Part shown: in pieces, positions 47,771-56,880 of the stretch
Layout: every line of letters begins with the position of its first letter
How positions within the stretch are numbered: the stretch's first letter is position 1
Source: Flavobacteriaceae bacterium Ga0077528
GTDB taxonomy: Bacteria > Bacteroidota > Bacteroidia > Flavobacteriales > Flavobacteriaceae
Assembly: GCA_001464475.1 (NCBI GenBank)
Contig: LNDX01000012.1
Span: 39,556-103,555 of the forward strand
Length of the DNA stretch: 64,000 bases
Direction of reading: 5' to 3'
Notes under the pieces: model-generated
Told to the model about the DNA's origin: nothing
Database searches by the model: none
Seen by the model: the letters and a program-made list of their open reading frames with translations, nothing else
Translations under genes and position numbers: made by a program

Positions 47771-48805
47771 TTACAAACCGTGGCTGTTCTCAGGCTTTTC
47801 ATCTTCTACATTTAGCATTTCCCAAAGTTTGTCTTTTAATTCTGTCAAACCTTGTTGCGCTACTGATGAAATAAACATATAAGGAATTCCGAGTTTGGAT
47901 TTATCTAGATGTTGTTTCATTTCTGCTTTTAATTCATCATCGAGCATATCGCATTTTGAGATTACTAAAAGCCTGTCTTTATCCAACATTTCTGGATTGT
48001 AACGACGTAATTCGTCTAATAGAATTTCGTATTCTTTTTTAATATCATCAGCATCAGCTGGAACTAAAAACAATAAAGTTGAATTTCTTTCAATATGACG
48101 CAAGAAATAATGTCCTAATCCTTTTCCCTCGGCTGCACCTTCAATAATTCCAGGAATATCTGCAATTACAAACGATTGAAATTCTCTATAAGCAACAATT
48201 CCTAAATTAGGTTTTAATGTTGTAAAAGGATAATCAGCAATTTTTGGTTTAGCAGAAGTTAAAACAGAAAGTAATGTCGATTTTCCTGCATTAGGAAAAC
48301 CTACTAAACCAACATCAGCAAGAACTTTAAGTTCAAGAATAACATCCAATTCTGTTGAAGGCATTCCTGGTTGTGAATATCTTGGCGTTTGGTTTGTGGA
48401 ACTTCTAAAATGCCAATTTCCTAAACCTCCTTTTCCTCCTTGTGCTAGAATTCGTTCTTCACCGTGTTCTGTAATTTCAAAAAGAATTTCTCCTGTTTCA
48501 ATATCTTTTACAACAGTTCCTAATGGCACTTCTACATATTTATCTTCTCCATCGTGACCTGTACTTCTTGAACTTCCTCCATCGCCACCGTGACCACCAC
48601 GCATGTGCTTTACAAATTTCAAATGGAATAAGGTCCAAAGATTTTTGTTTCCTTTTATGTAAACATGTCCACCACGACCTCCATCACCTCCATCTGGACC
48701 GCCTTTTTCAATAAATTTTTCTCTATGTAAATGCGTAGAACCTTTTCCTCCTTTTCCGGAAGTAACATATATTTTTACGTAGTCTACAAAATTTCCTTCT
48801 GTCAT
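47771..48805 (-). CDS. obg: GTPase Obg/CgtA
   Basis: Essential ribosome-assembly and stress GTPase. 344 residues. Glycine-rich Obg fold at 1-158 ([33 protein letters not shown]), then the G domain with G1 [12 protein letters not shown]3 [16 protein letters not shown] and G4 SKCDM. It lacks the OCT domain of some firmicute homologues, which is usual for this group. Confidence 0.97.
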   Translation of the reverse strand: MTEGNFVDYVKIYVTSGKGGKGSTHLHREKFIEKGGPDGGDGGRGGHVYIKGNKNLWTLFHLKFVKHMRGGHGGDGGSSRSTGHDGEDKYVEVPLGTVVKDIETGEILFEITEHGEERILAQGGKGGLGNWHFRSSTNQTPRYSQPGMPSTELDVILELKVLADVGLVGFPNAGKSTLLSVLTSAKPKIADYPFTTLKPNLGIVAYREFQSFVIADIPGIIEGAAEGKGLGHYFLRHIERNSTLLFLVPADADDIKKEYEILLDELRRYNPEMLDKDRLLVISKCDMLDDELKAEMKQHLDKSKLGIPYMFISSVAQQGLTELKDKLWEMLNVEDEKPENSHGL

Positions 48806-48810
48806 TTTAT

Positions 48811-48950
48811 TAGTGTTCAGTGTTCAGTGTTCAGTATTCAGTGATTTAGATTATCTAAAACAATACTTTCACCTTTCACTATTTATTTTTTCAATGAACA
48901 AATTCAATTCATCAGAAAAACTGAGAACTGAACACTGAACACTGAATACT
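48811..48950. repeat. Mirrored word repeat (GTTCAGT x4, inverted ACTGAAC copies)
   Basis: Left block at 48812-48843 has four GTTCAGT-like words; right block at 48921-48950 has their complements (CTGAACACTGAACACTGAAT). The two blocks bracket about 75 nt and could form one long hairpin filling the gap between the hemolysin-family gene and obg. Confidence 0.8.
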
Positions 48951-48953
48951 TAT

Positions 48954-50234
48954 TTAATTAATTTTAATAATGGTAACTAGAACTTTGTCAATTTTGACTC
49001 CATCCATATCTATTACTTCAAATTCTAGTTTGTTCCAAATAAGTTTTTGTCCTTGTTTTGGGATGATTCCTAATTCGGTTACGATTAATCCGCTTACGGT
49101 TGTTACTTCGTAATCGCCAATTAAATCGTCCATATCGAAATACGTCAGAAAATCGTGTAACGAATAATGTCCGTCAACTAACCAACTTCCGTCTTCGCGA
49201 GCCACAATTTTGAATTCATCTTCGTAGAAATCGGCAGCATCACCAACTAAAGCTTCTAGAATATCATTTAATGTGATAATTCCTTGAAAAACGCCATGCT
49301 CATCGGTTACTAAAGCATAGTGAACTTTAGAAATTTTAAAGTTTTCTAAGGCTTTATATGCAGATGTATGTTCTATGAAATAAACTGGTTCTTTAGTTAT
49401 TTTCTTCAAATCGAAATCGCCACCTTTTTCAAAACTTACGAATAAATCTTTAAGAAGAACAATTCCTTCAACATCATCAAGATTATCGCCGCAAACTGGA
49501 TAAAACGAATGCAATTCGTCAAGAACTTTGTCTTTTATTTCTTGAACAGAATCTTCGTAAGACAAGTAAACAATAGAATTTCTATGTGTCATTAACGAAT
49601 TTACTTTTCTATCGCCAATGTGAAAAACGCGTTCCACAATATCGTGTTCAATTTCTTGAATTTCTCCACCTTCTGTACCTTCTTTAATAATCGCTTTAAT
49701 TTCTTCTTCGGTTACTTTTCCGTCAGCGGTTGGTTTTATTTGCAATACTTTCAGTAAAAAATCTGTTGACGTTGTAAGTAACCAAATAAAAGGCATCGTA
49801 ACTTTAGAAACAATTTTCATTGGAACAGCAACGGCTTTTGCAATTGATTCTGGATAATTTAAACCGATTCGTTTTGGTAATAATTCTCCGAGAACTAAAG
49901 AGAAAAAAGTTAAAGTTACTACTACAATTCCAACTGCAATTGAATTGGCGTAAGGTTTTAAAGTTTCAAACGATGCTACAAAATTTTGAACATCAGTTGT
50001 TATCTTATCACCTGAATAAATACCAGTTAAAATTCCGATTAATGTGATTCCAATTTGAACTGTAGATAAAAATTCGTTTGGTGAATTTGCCAAGTCTAAA
50101 GCCGCTTTGGCATTGGCATTTCCTTTTTTGGCAGCCGTTTCTAATCGGTTTTTACGTGCCGAAATCAATGCGATTTCTGACATAGAAAAAACACCATTCA
50201 AAATGATTAGAAAAAGTATTATTAAAATTTCCAT
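48954..50234 (-). CDS. Hemolysin/CorC family CNNM-domain transporter
   Basis: 426 residues: DUF21/CNNM membrane domain with about four helices (1-190, starting ILIILFLIILNGVFSMSEIALIS), a CBS pair (about 200-330), and a C-terminal CorC/HlyC domain (about 340-426). Members are linked to magnesium or cobalt homeostasis. It resembles GldE in domain order but is not adjacent to gld genes, so GldE identity is not claimed. Confidence 0.88.
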   Translation of the reverse strand: MEILIILFLIILNGVFSMSEIALISARKNRLETAAKKGNANAKAALDLANSPNEFLSTVQIGITLIGILTGIYSGDKITTDVQNFVASFETLKPYANSIAVGIVVVTLTFFSLVLGELLPKRIGLNYPESIAKAVAVPMKIVSKVTMPFIWLLTTSTDFLLKVLQIKPTADGKVTEEEIKAIIKEGTEGGEIQEIEHDIVERVFHIGDRKVNSLMTHRNSIVYLSYEDSVQEIKDKVLDELHSFYPVCGDNLDDVEGIVLLKDLFVSFEKGGDFDLKKITKEPVYFIEHTSAYKALENFKISKVHYALVTDEHGVFQGIITLNDILEALVGDAADFYEDEFKIVAREDGSWLVDGHYSLHDFLTYFDMDDLIGDYEVTTVSGLIVTELGIIPKQGQKLIWNKLEFEVIDMDGVKIDKVLVTIIKIN

Positions 50235-50354
50235 AGTTTAAAATTACAAAAAAAGAGCATAAATCCCTATTATCGGAAATAGCTCCTTTTGTGAGTGCAA
50301 ATATCTGAAAAAAAATTGAATGCTCGAAATTTATCTCCAAGTCAATTCTTTAGA

Positions 50355-50927
50355 CTATAATTTATCGAAAATTTGATTTAATCGTTCGTTAACTTCCAAG
50401 ATAGTTCCAATACCATTTACAGCGTGAAATTTACCTTGAGATTTGTAATAATCCATTAAAGGTGCTGTTTTTTGATTGTATTCGTCATAACGATTTCTGA
50501 TTTTTTCTTCATCTTGATCGTCTGGTCTTCCAGAAGTTTTTCCTCTTTCTAACAAACGAGCTACAAGAATATTATCATCCGCTTCAAGTGCAACAGTAGC
50601 CGTAATATTTTGATCTTTAGATTCTAAAAACTTATCTAAAGCTTCTGCTTGCGCTAAAGTTCTTGGAAAACCATCAAATAAAAATCCTGCCGAATGTGGG
50701 TTTTTATCAACTTCGCTTTGCAACATTTGGATTGTTACTTCATCTGGAACTAAATCGCCTTTATCCATATAGGTTTTGGCTAATTTTCCTAAATCAGTAT
50801 CATTTTTGATGTTAAATCTAAAAATATCTCCTGTTGAAAGATGTGTTAAATTGTATTTTTCTTTTAAAAATTCAGCTTGTGTGCCTTTTCCTGCACCTGG
50901 TTTTCCGAAAAGAACGATGTTGATCAT
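50355..50927 (-). CDS. adk: Adenylate kinase
   Basis: ATP + AMP to 2 ADP; balances adenylate energy charge. 190-residue short form. P-loop LFGKPGAGKGTQAEFL, AMP-binding LSTGDIFR, FDGFPRTLAQAE and a short LID with GRPDDQDEEKIRNR without zinc cysteines. Downstream of hpt with a word-repeat spacer; the two may form a purine unit. Confidence 0.97.
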   Translation of the reverse strand: MINIVLFGKPGAGKGTQAEFLKEKYNLTHLSTGDIFRFNIKNDTDLGKLAKTYMDKGDLVPDEVTIQMLQSEVDKNPHSAGFLFDGFPRTLAQAEALDKFLESKDQNITATVALEADDNILVARLLERGKTSGRPDDQDEEKIRNRYDEYNQKTAPLMDYYKSQGKFHAVNGIGTILEVNERLNQIFDKL

Positions 50928-50935
50928 TTTATAAT

Positions 50936-51013
50936 TATTTTAAATTCCAAAATTTTAAATTCCAAATTCCAAAATTTGGAAAATCTTAATACTTAATACT
51001 CCAATCTTAATAC
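50936..51013. repeat. Two word repeats (AATTCCAAA and CTTAATACT)
   Basis: Three AATTCCAAA-type words are followed by three TCTTAATACTT-type words in the gap between hpt and adk. Two different words occur side by side. Confidence 0.65.
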
Positions 51014-51017
51014 TTGC

Positions 51018-51548
51018 TTATTGTGCTAATTGATAAACGTCTGCTAGGTTTCTTCCTAATCCGTCGTAGTCTAAACCATATCCAACGATGAATTTGTTAG
51101 GAATTCTAATCCCTACGTAATCTATTTTAATATCTTTTTTATAGGCTTCTGGTTTGAAAAATAAAGTTGCGATTTTTAAATGCTTTACTCCTTTTTCTTT
51201 AAAAATTGCTTTCAATTCTTCGATTGTATTTCCTGTATCTACAATATCTTCAACAATTACAACAGTTCTTCCTTCAAGGTTTTCGTTAATTCCGATTAGT
51301 TGTTTAACATCGTTTGTAGATTGTGTTCCTTCGTAAGAAGCCATTTTCATAAAACTTACTTCACACATTCCTCTGTAGTGCTTCATCAAATCGGACATTA
51401 CCATAAAGGAACCATTTAAAATCCCAACAAAAACTGGAACTTCATCAAAAAAATCGTCGTCCATTTGTTTGGCCATATTTGCAATTGCGAAGTCAATTTC
51501 TTCTGAAGAAATAAATGGCTCGAAAGTTTTATCGTGAAGATGTATCAT
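51018..51548 (-). CDS. hpt: Hypoxanthine phosphoribosyltransferase
   Basis: Purine salvage of hypoxanthine/guanine to IMP/GMP. 176 residues. The PRPP-binding motif is VVIVEDIVDTGNTIEEL; other conserved pieces are VGILNGSFMVMSDLM and VGIRIPNKFIVGYGLDYDG (last used to bind purine). Probably heads a transcript leading into adk. Confidence 0.95.
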   Translation of the reverse strand: MIHLHDKTFEPFISSEEIDFAIANMAKQMDDDFFDEVPVFVGILNGSFMVMSDLMKHYRGMCEVSFMKMASYEGTQSTNDVKQLIGINENLEGRTVVIVEDIVDTGNTIEELKAIFKEKGVKHLKIATLFFKPEAYKKDIKIDYVGIRIPNKFIVGYGLDYDGLGRNLADVYQLAQ

Positions 51549-51576
51549 TGTGTTGTTGTTTTAAAAAATAAAGGAG

Positions 51577-51584
51577 CAAATTTA
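51577..51584 (-). promoter_or_regulatory. Putative hpt -7 element
   Basis: Minus strand TAAATTTG (TAnnTTTG) 28 nt before the hpt ATG, with a TTG 21 nt further upstream (51608-51606) in -33 position. Confidence 0.5.
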
Positions 51585-51647
51585 CGAAGTAATAACTATT
51601 TAATAACAAGTATTTTGACTTTTTTGCTAATTTAATATATTTACAAA

Positions 51648-52181
51648 ATGAATACAGAATATTACAATCAAATCGCTAAAAGCACAGCACATAGGAAAAG
51701 TAGAGATGATAATAAAGATTTCATCTTTGCCAATCCTGATTATTTAAAGTATTTATTAGAAATTGCATTTAGTATTAAGGACAAAAATCACCATAAAGCG
51801 TGTTGGATTTTGGAGTTGATTTGTGAAGAAAAAATGGATTTATTTTTACCTTTTTTAGAAGATTTTTGCGAGACTTTACCTTATTATAAAAATGATTCTG
51901 CCATACGCTCGATTTCTAAAATCTGTTTATTTCTATCCAATTCTAAAAAAAATTCTTTGACCGAAAATCAAGAAGAAAAGATAATTGAAACTTGTTTAGA
52001 TTGGTTGATTGAATCTAACAATGCTGCAAATGCTGCTTACACAATGCGAACTTTATACAATCTTGGCAAAAAACATTCTTGGGTTAATGAGGAACTAAAA
52101 GTATTACTTCAAAGAGATTGTAGCTTTCAAACTCCAGGTTACAAATCAGCAGTGAAAGATATTTTGAAGCGATTAAAATAA
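51648..52181 (+). CDS. Helical-repeat protein of unknown function
   Basis: 177 residues, entirely alpha-helical in appearance with HEAT-like paired helices (KACWILELICEEKMDLFLPFL, split as I read it). No signal peptide. Small proteins of this kind beside purK are sometimes labelled adenylosuccinate lyase in databases, but none of the lyase signatures, such as GSSAMPYKxNP, is present. Starts almost on a TATATTTA element, so the leader is very short. Confidence 0.7.
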   Translation: MNTEYYNQIAKSTAHRKSRDDNKDFIFANPDYLKYLLEIAFSIKDKNHHKACWILELICEEKMDLFLPFLEDFCETLPYYKNDSAIRSISKICLFLSNSKKNSLTENQEEKIIETCLDWLIESNNAANAAYTMRTLYNLGKKHSWVNEELKVLLQRDCSFQTPGYKSAVKDILKRLK

Positions 52182-52192
52182 TTTCAAATGAT

Positions 52193-52200
52193 TATCTTTG
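52193..52200 (+). promoter_or_regulatory. Putative purK -7 element
   Basis: TATCTTTG, matching TAnnTTTG, 22 nt before the purK ATG. Confidence 0.55.
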
Positions 52201-52222
52201 CGCAAACAACTACAACATTACA

Positions 52223-53386
52223 ATGAATTATTTCTCATCCGATTTTAAATTAGGAATTCTCGGTGGCGGACAATTAGGCAAAATGCTATTGACCGAAACT
52301 AGAAAATTCGATATACAAACTTTGGTTTTGGAACCAAGCGAAGAAGCGCCAGCAAGATACAGTTGCAATGCTTTTTACAAAGGAAGTTTGATGGATTATG
52401 ACACCGTTTATCAATTTGGAAAAATGGTGAATCTTTTAACCATCGAAATCGAAAACGTAAATCTAGATGCTTTAGACGTTTTGGAATCGGAAGGATTACC
52501 TATATTTCCATCACCAAAAACATTGCGATTGATTCAGAATAAAGGACGTCAAAAAGATTTTTATGTTGAAAATAATATTCCAACTTCACTACATCAACGA
52601 TTTGTGGATTTGAAAGATTTGAGGAAATCGTTAGAAAAAGACGAATTAGAATTTCCTTTTGTGTGGAAATGTGCTCAATTTGGTTACGATGGAAACGGTG
52701 TAAAAATAGTTCGCTCAACAATAGATTTAGTCAATTTACCTGAAGTAGAATGCATTGCAGAGCAAATGGTTCCGTTTAAAAATGAGTTGGCTGTAATTGT
52801 AGCGCGTTCAGTTTCTGGTGAAGTTAAAACTTATCCTGTGGTGGAAATGGAATTTCATCCTGAAGCCAATCAAGTAGAATATGTGATTTGTCCAGCTCGT
52901 ATTGATGATAAAGTGGCTCAAAAAGCTACTGAAATTGCCTTAAAAGTTTCAGAGGCTTTCAATCACGTTGGACTATTGGCAGTAGAAATGTTTCAAACAG
53001 AAGACAATGAAATTTTAGTAAACGAAGTTGCTCCAAGACCACACAATTCAGGACATTATTCGATTGAAGCGAGTTATACTTCGCAATTTGAAAATCATTT
53101 GCGTGCCATTTTAAACTTACCTTTAGGAACAACTGATAGCAAAGTTGCTGGAATTATGGTAAATTTGGTCGGCGAAGAAGGTTTTTCGGGTCAAGTGATT
53201 TACGAAAACATTGAAAAAATAATGGCAATTGATGGTGTAACACCACATATTTACGGTAAAAGAGAAACAAGACCTTTCCGAAAAATGGGACACGTTACAA
53301 TTGTAAATGAAAATATGGTGGAAGCGAGAAAAATTGCGGAAGAAGTTAAGAATAGTATTCGAGTGATTAGTATTCAGTCGCAGTAA
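52223..53386 (+). CDS. purK: 5-(carboxyamino)imidazole ribonucleotide synthase
   Basis: ATP-grasp enzyme making N5-CAIR from AIR and bicarbonate in purine synthesis. 387 residues. N-terminal KLGILGGGQLGKMLL, ATP-grasp core with FVWKCAQFGYDGNGVK, and the metal-binding EVAPRPHNSGHYSIEA. The next enzyme, purE, follows 68 nt later; word repeats occupy the gap and reach into the last codons. Confidence 0.96.
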   Translation: MNYFSSDFKLGILGGGQLGKMLLTETRKFDIQTLVLEPSEEAPARYSCNAFYKGSLMDYDTVYQFGKMVNLLTIEIENVNLDALDVLESEGLPIFPSPKTLRLIQNKGRQKDFYVENNIPTSLHQRFVDLKDLRKSLEKDELEFPFVWKCAQFGYDGNGVKIVRSTIDLVNLPEVECIAEQMVPFKNELAVIVARSVSGEVKTYPVVEMEFHPEANQVEYVICPARIDDKVAQKATEIALKVSEAFNHVGLLAVEMFQTEDNEILVNEVAPRPHNSGHYSIEASYTSQFENHLRAILNLPLGTTDSKVAGIMVNLVGEEGFSGQVIYENIEKIMAIDGVTPHIYGKRETRPFRKMGHVTIVNENMVEARKIAEEVKNSIRVISIQSQ

Positions 53387-53443
53387 TCAGTCGCAGTTGG
53401 CAATTTTAAAAACCTAATTAAATTGAAACCTTAAACTTGAAAC
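53375..53443. repeat. Word repeats at the purK-purE junction
   Basis: CAGTCGCAGT occurs twice (53375-53397), spanning the purK stop codon, and TTGAAACCTTAAACTTGAAAC follows. The second word resembles the one at 937-958. Confidence 0.55.
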
Positions 53444-53454
53444 AAAAAAAATAA

Positions 53455-53940
53455 ATGAGCAAAGTAGCCATCATAATGGGAAGCATTTCGGATATGCCTG
53501 TAATGCAAGAAGCCATCGACATCTTAAAAGGATTTGACATCGAAACCGAAGTAGATATTGTTTCGGCACACAGAACACCCGAAAAGTTATTTGATTTTAG
53601 TAAAAATGCACACACTCGTGGTATTTCAGTAATTATTGCTGGTGCTGGCGGTGCGGCTCATTTACCAGGAATGGTTGCTTCAATGTCGCCACTTCCTGTA
53701 ATTGGAGTTCCTGTAAAATCTAGTAATTCTATTGATGGTTGGGATTCGGTTTTATCGATTCTTCAAATGCCTGGTGGCGTTCCTGTGGCAACAGTTGCGT
53801 TAAACGGAGCAAAAAATGCCGGAATTCTTGCTGCACAAATCATCGGAAGTCATGATAAATGTGTGCTTGACAAAATTATTTTCTACAAAGAAAGTCTAAA
53901 AGAAGCGGTGAATAAAGCAGCATCTGAATTGAAAAAATAA
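53455..53940 (+). CDS. purE: N5-carboxyaminoimidazole ribonucleotide mutase
   Basis: Class I PurE, converting N5-CAIR from PurK to CAIR. 161 residues. MGSISDMPVMQEA, the SAHRTPE loop with catalytic His and AGAGGAAHLPGMVAS are present; the C-terminal DKIIFYKESLKEAV is normal. Confidence 0.97.
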   Translation: MSKVAIIMGSISDMPVMQEAIDILKGFDIETEVDIVSAHRTPEKLFDFSKNAHTRGISVIIAGAGGAAHLPGMVASMSPLPVIGVPVKSSNSIDGWDSVLSILQMPGGVPVATVALNGAKNAGILAAQIIGSHDKCVLDKIIFYKESLKEAVNKAASELKK

Positions 53941-53942
53941 AA

Positions 53943-54034
53943 AAATCACACAAAGTCACACGAAGTTCAACACAGAGTTACACAAAAATCTCTGTGAAAC
54001 TTTGTGAAAAAACTTTGTGATTCTCTGTGAAACA
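53943..54034. repeat. Word repeat with inverted copies (CACAAAGT / ACTTTGTG)
   Basis: CACAAAGTCACACGAAGT and CACAGAGTTACACAAA on the left face TCTGTGAAACTTTGTG and CTTTGTGATTCTCTGTG on the right, so the region between purE and the M3 peptidase can fold back on itself. Confidence 0.75.
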
Positions 54035-54066
54035 AAATAAAGATACTGAAATAAATTCAGCATAAA

Positions 54067-56091
54067 ATGAAAACACTTACCTCAACATTCAACACCAAAC
54101 ATAATACTGCGCCTTTTTCGCAAATAAAACTAGAAGATTACAAACCTGCTTTTATCGAAAATATCGCTAAAGCAAAAGCCGAAATTGATGCCATAATTAC
54201 AAATTCTGAAGCTCCAACATTTGAAAATACGATTGTTGCTTTAGATTTTGCTGGTGAACAATTAGACAGATTATCATCTATTTTCTTTAATTTAAATTCG
54301 GCTGAAACTTGTGACGAAATGCAAAAAATCGCTCAAGAAGTTTCTCCGTTGTTGACTGAATTTAGTAATGATATCGCTTTAAATGAAGATTTGTTCAAAA
54401 GAGTTAAAACCGTTTATGATCAAAAAGATTCTTTGAATTTAACTACAGAACAAGCAACATTATTAGACAAAAAATTCAAAGGGTTTTCTAGAAATGGAGC
54501 TTTATTGAATGAAGAAGACAAATTAAAATTACGTGAAATTGATACGGAATTAGCCAAAATCAAATTGACTTACGGCGAAAATGTTTTGGCTGAAACCAAC
54601 AACTATCAATTACATATTACAAAAGAAGCTGATTTAAAAGGTTTGCCTGATGGCGCTAAAGAAATGGCAGCAAGTTTGGCAAAATCTAAAAATTTGGAAG
54701 GCTGGGTTTTTACTTTAGATTTCCCAAGTTACTTGCCTTTTGTGACTTATGTTGAAAATCGTGAGTTACGTAAAGAAATCGCAATTGCTGCTGGAAAAAA
54801 ATCGTTTCAAGATAACGAATTTGACAACAAAGAAAACGTAAAACGCATTGTTGAATTACGTCATAAACGTGCAAATTTATTAGGATACAAATCACATTCT
54901 GATTTTGTTTTGGAAGAACGAATGGCTCAAAATCCTGAAAAAGTACTTTCTTTTTTGAATGATTTATTAGAAAAAGCAAAACCTGCTTCCCAAAAAGAAT
55001 TTGCTCAACTAACTGCTTTCGCAAAAGAACTAGATGGAATTGACCAACTAGAAAAATGGGACGGAGCTTACTATTCAGAAAAATTGAAACAAAAACTATT
55101 CAACTTTGATGATGAGATTTTAAAGCCTTATTTCAAATTGGAAAATGTTTTAAATGGAGCATTTACTATTGCGGAAAAACTATTCGGAATTACTTTTAAA
55201 GAAGTTTTTGATATAGACAAATACCATGAAGACGTTCAAACTTTTGAAGTGTTGGATTTTGAAGGACAATTAGTTGCTATTTTCTACTCCGATTTTTTCC
55301 CAAGAAAAGGAAAACGAAATGGCGCTTGGATGACTTCTTATAAATCGCAAGCCGTGAAAAACGGAATCAATGAAAGACCACACGTTTCTATCGTTTGTAA
55401 TTTTACTCCACCAACAGAAACGAAACCTTCACTCCTAACCTTCAATGAAGTAACAACTTTATTCCACGAATTTGGTCACGCATTACACGGAATGTTAGCC
55501 AATACAACTTATCCAAGTTTATCTGGAACTTCGGTTTATTGGGATTTTGTGGAATTACCAAGTCAAGTGATGGAAAATTGGTGCTACGAACCAGAAGCTT
55601 TGGCATTGTTTGCTAAACATTATGAAACCGGAGAAATCATTCCGCAAGAATATGTAGAAAAAATCAAAGAAAGCGCAAGTTTCTTAGAAGGAATGGCAAC
55701 GTTGCGTCAATTAAGTTTCGGAATTTTAGATATGACTTATCACGGAAAATCTCAAACCATCGCTGATGTAAAAGCTTTTGAAAAACAAGCAATGGAAGGT
55801 ACAAGCTTATATCCTGATGTGGCTGAAAATTGCATGAGTACATCTTTTTCACACATATTTCAAGGTGGATATTCCTCTGGATATTACAGTTACAAATGGG
55901 CAGAAGTTTTAGATGCCGATGCATTTGCTTACTTCCAAGAAAAAGGCATTTTTAATAAAGAAGTAGCTACAAAATTTAAAGACAATGTACTTTCAAAAGG
56001 TGGAACAGAATTACCAATGGAATTGTATAAAAAATTTAGAGGTCAAGAACCAAAAGCTGATGCGTTGTTGAAACGTGCTGGGTTGATATAA
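54067..56091 (+). CDS. M3 family metallopeptidase (oligopeptidase A/Dcp type)
   Basis: 674-residue zinc oligopeptidase of thimet type, cytoplasmic (no signal peptide). HEFGH at 467-471 in LFHEFGHALHGML supplies two zinc ligands; the third Glu is in ELPSQVMENWCYEP. Ends in GQEPKADALLKRAGL, a typical M3 tail. Degrades peptides; could process dipeptidyl-peptidase or signal-peptide products. Confidence 0.95.
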   Translation: MKTLTSTFNTKHNTAPFSQIKLEDYKPAFIENIAKAKAEIDAIITNSEAPTFENTIVALDFAGEQLDRLSSIFFNLNSAETCDEMQKIAQEVSPLLTEFSNDIALNEDLFKRVKTVYDQKDSLNLTTEQATLLDKKFKGFSRNGALLNEEDKLKLREIDTELAKIKLTYGENVLAETNNYQLHITKEADLKGLPDGAKEMAASLAKSKNLEGWVFTLDFPSYLPFVTYVENRELRKEIAIAAGKKSFQDNEFDNKENVKRIVELRHKRANLLGYKSHSDFVLEERMAQNPEKVLSFLNDLLEKAKPASQKEFAQLTAFAKELDGIDQLEKWDGAYYSEKLKQKLFNFDDEILKPYFKLENVLNGAFTIAEKLFGITFKEVFDIDKYHEDVQTFEVLDFEGQLVAIFYSDFFPRKGKRNGAWMTSYKSQAVKNGINERPHVSIVCNFTPPTETKPSLLTFNEVTTLFHEFGHALHGMLANTTYPSLSGTSVYWDFVELPSQVMENWCYEPEALALFAKHYETGEIIPQEYVEKIKESASFLEGMATLRQLSFGILDMTYHGKSQTIADVKAFEKQAMEGTSLYPDVAENCMSTSFSHIFQGGYSSGYYSYKWAEVLDADAFAYFQEKGIFNKEVATKFKDNVLSKGGTELPMELYKKFRGQEPKADALLKRAGLI

Positions 56092-56102
56092 AATTATTTG
56101 AT

Positions 56103-56774
56103 TTGAAAAATTTCATTAAAAAACATTTTAAGAAACTACTTTATGTTTCAATTATTGGGATAATCCTAATTTTTGGAATTAACTTTTATGTAAAATCTAA
56201 AACTAACTCTTTAATATTTTCTTTCGAAAATGATATTCCTACAACAAATGTTGGAATTATTTTTGGAGCAGGAATTAATGGAAACAAGCCAAGTAAATAT
56301 CTAAAAGATCGACTTGATGCTGGAATAAAATTATACAATTCAAAAAAAATTAATAAAATATTACTCTCAGGTGACAATGGTTCAGATGCTCATGATGAGT
56401 TAACTGTAATGAAAACTTACTGTTTTGAAAAAGGAATTGATACTACAAAAATCTACATAGATTATGCAGGATTTGATACTTATTCAACAATGTATCGTGC
56501 AAAAAATATCTTTAAAATTGATAAGGCAATCTTAATTACTCAAGAATATCATTTGAATAGAGCTCTATATATTGGAAATAATCTTGGTATTGAATCTATT
56601 GGATTCTCTGCAAATGAAGGAGAATACAATAACTATAATTATGTGTGTTTTAGAGAATATTTTTCGATTTGTAAATCAGTAATTGATGTCATTAGAAATC
56701 GAGAACCTCATTTTTTAGGAACAGAAATCAATATAAATGGAGTTTCAAATTATTCAAAAGACGATAAAAGATAA
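56103..56774 (+). CDS. SanA/YdcF-like DUF218 membrane protein
   Basis: 223 residues with one N-terminal transmembrane helix (about 11-28) and a DUF218 domain: NVGIIFGAGINGNKPSKYL, ILLSGDNGSDAHDELTVM, YAGFDTYSTMYRA and ITQEYHLNRALY. The E. coli relative SanA affects envelope barrier function. The start is TTG, since no earlier ATG fits in frame after the M3 stop 11 nt upstream; a strong terminator follows immediately. Confidence 0.85.
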   Translation: MKNFIKKHFKKLLYVSIIGIILIFGINFYVKSKTNSLIFSFENDIPTTNVGIIFGAGINGNKPSKYLKDRLDAGIKLYNSKKINKILLSGDNGSDAHDELTVMKTYCFEKGIDTTKIYIDYAGFDTYSTMYRAKNIFKIDKAILITQEYHLNRALYIGNNLGIESIGFSANEGEYNNYNYVCFREYFSICKSVIDVIRNREPHFLGTEININGVSNYSKDDKR

Positions 56775-56802
56775 CCGAAGTTAGTGCTTCGGTTTCTTTT
56801 TA
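56773..56802 (+). terminator. Terminator of the SanA-like gene
   Basis: AACCGAAG (56773-56780), loop TTAGTG, CTTCGGTT (56787-56794), then TCTTTTTT. Overlaps the stop codon of the SanA-like gene and insulates the GbsR promoter. Confidence 0.9.
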
Positions 56803-56806
56803 AAAT

Positions 56807-56832
56807 AAACTTTCATTTTTTTTTGAAACTTT
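56807..56832. promoter_or_regulatory. Putative GbsR/MarR operator 1
   Basis: AAACTTTCA, 8 T bases, TGAAACTTT: a 9-8-9 inverted repeat with one mismatch, overlapping the -33 TTTG of the regulator promoter. A near-identical site with the same geometry occurs at 57404-57429. Confidence 0.7.
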
Positions 56833-56853
56833 AAAAACTTTTATATATCTTTG
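56822..56853 (+). promoter_or_regulatory. Promoter of the GbsR/MarR regulator
   Basis: TTTG (56822-56825), 20 bases, TATCTTTG (56846-56853). One of the best consensus promoters in the window. ATG follows 27 nt later. Confidence 0.75.
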
Positions 56854-56880
56854 TACTATCAAAATGAAATAACCATCAAA

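Noticed and set aside
48954..50234. Identity as gliding protein GldE
   Set aside because: Domain order matches, but no gld neighbours and no distinguishing motif could be confirmed from sequence alone.
51648..52181. Annotation as adenylosuccinate lyase
   Set aside because: No lyase signature motif and only 177 residues; proximity to purK is not enough.
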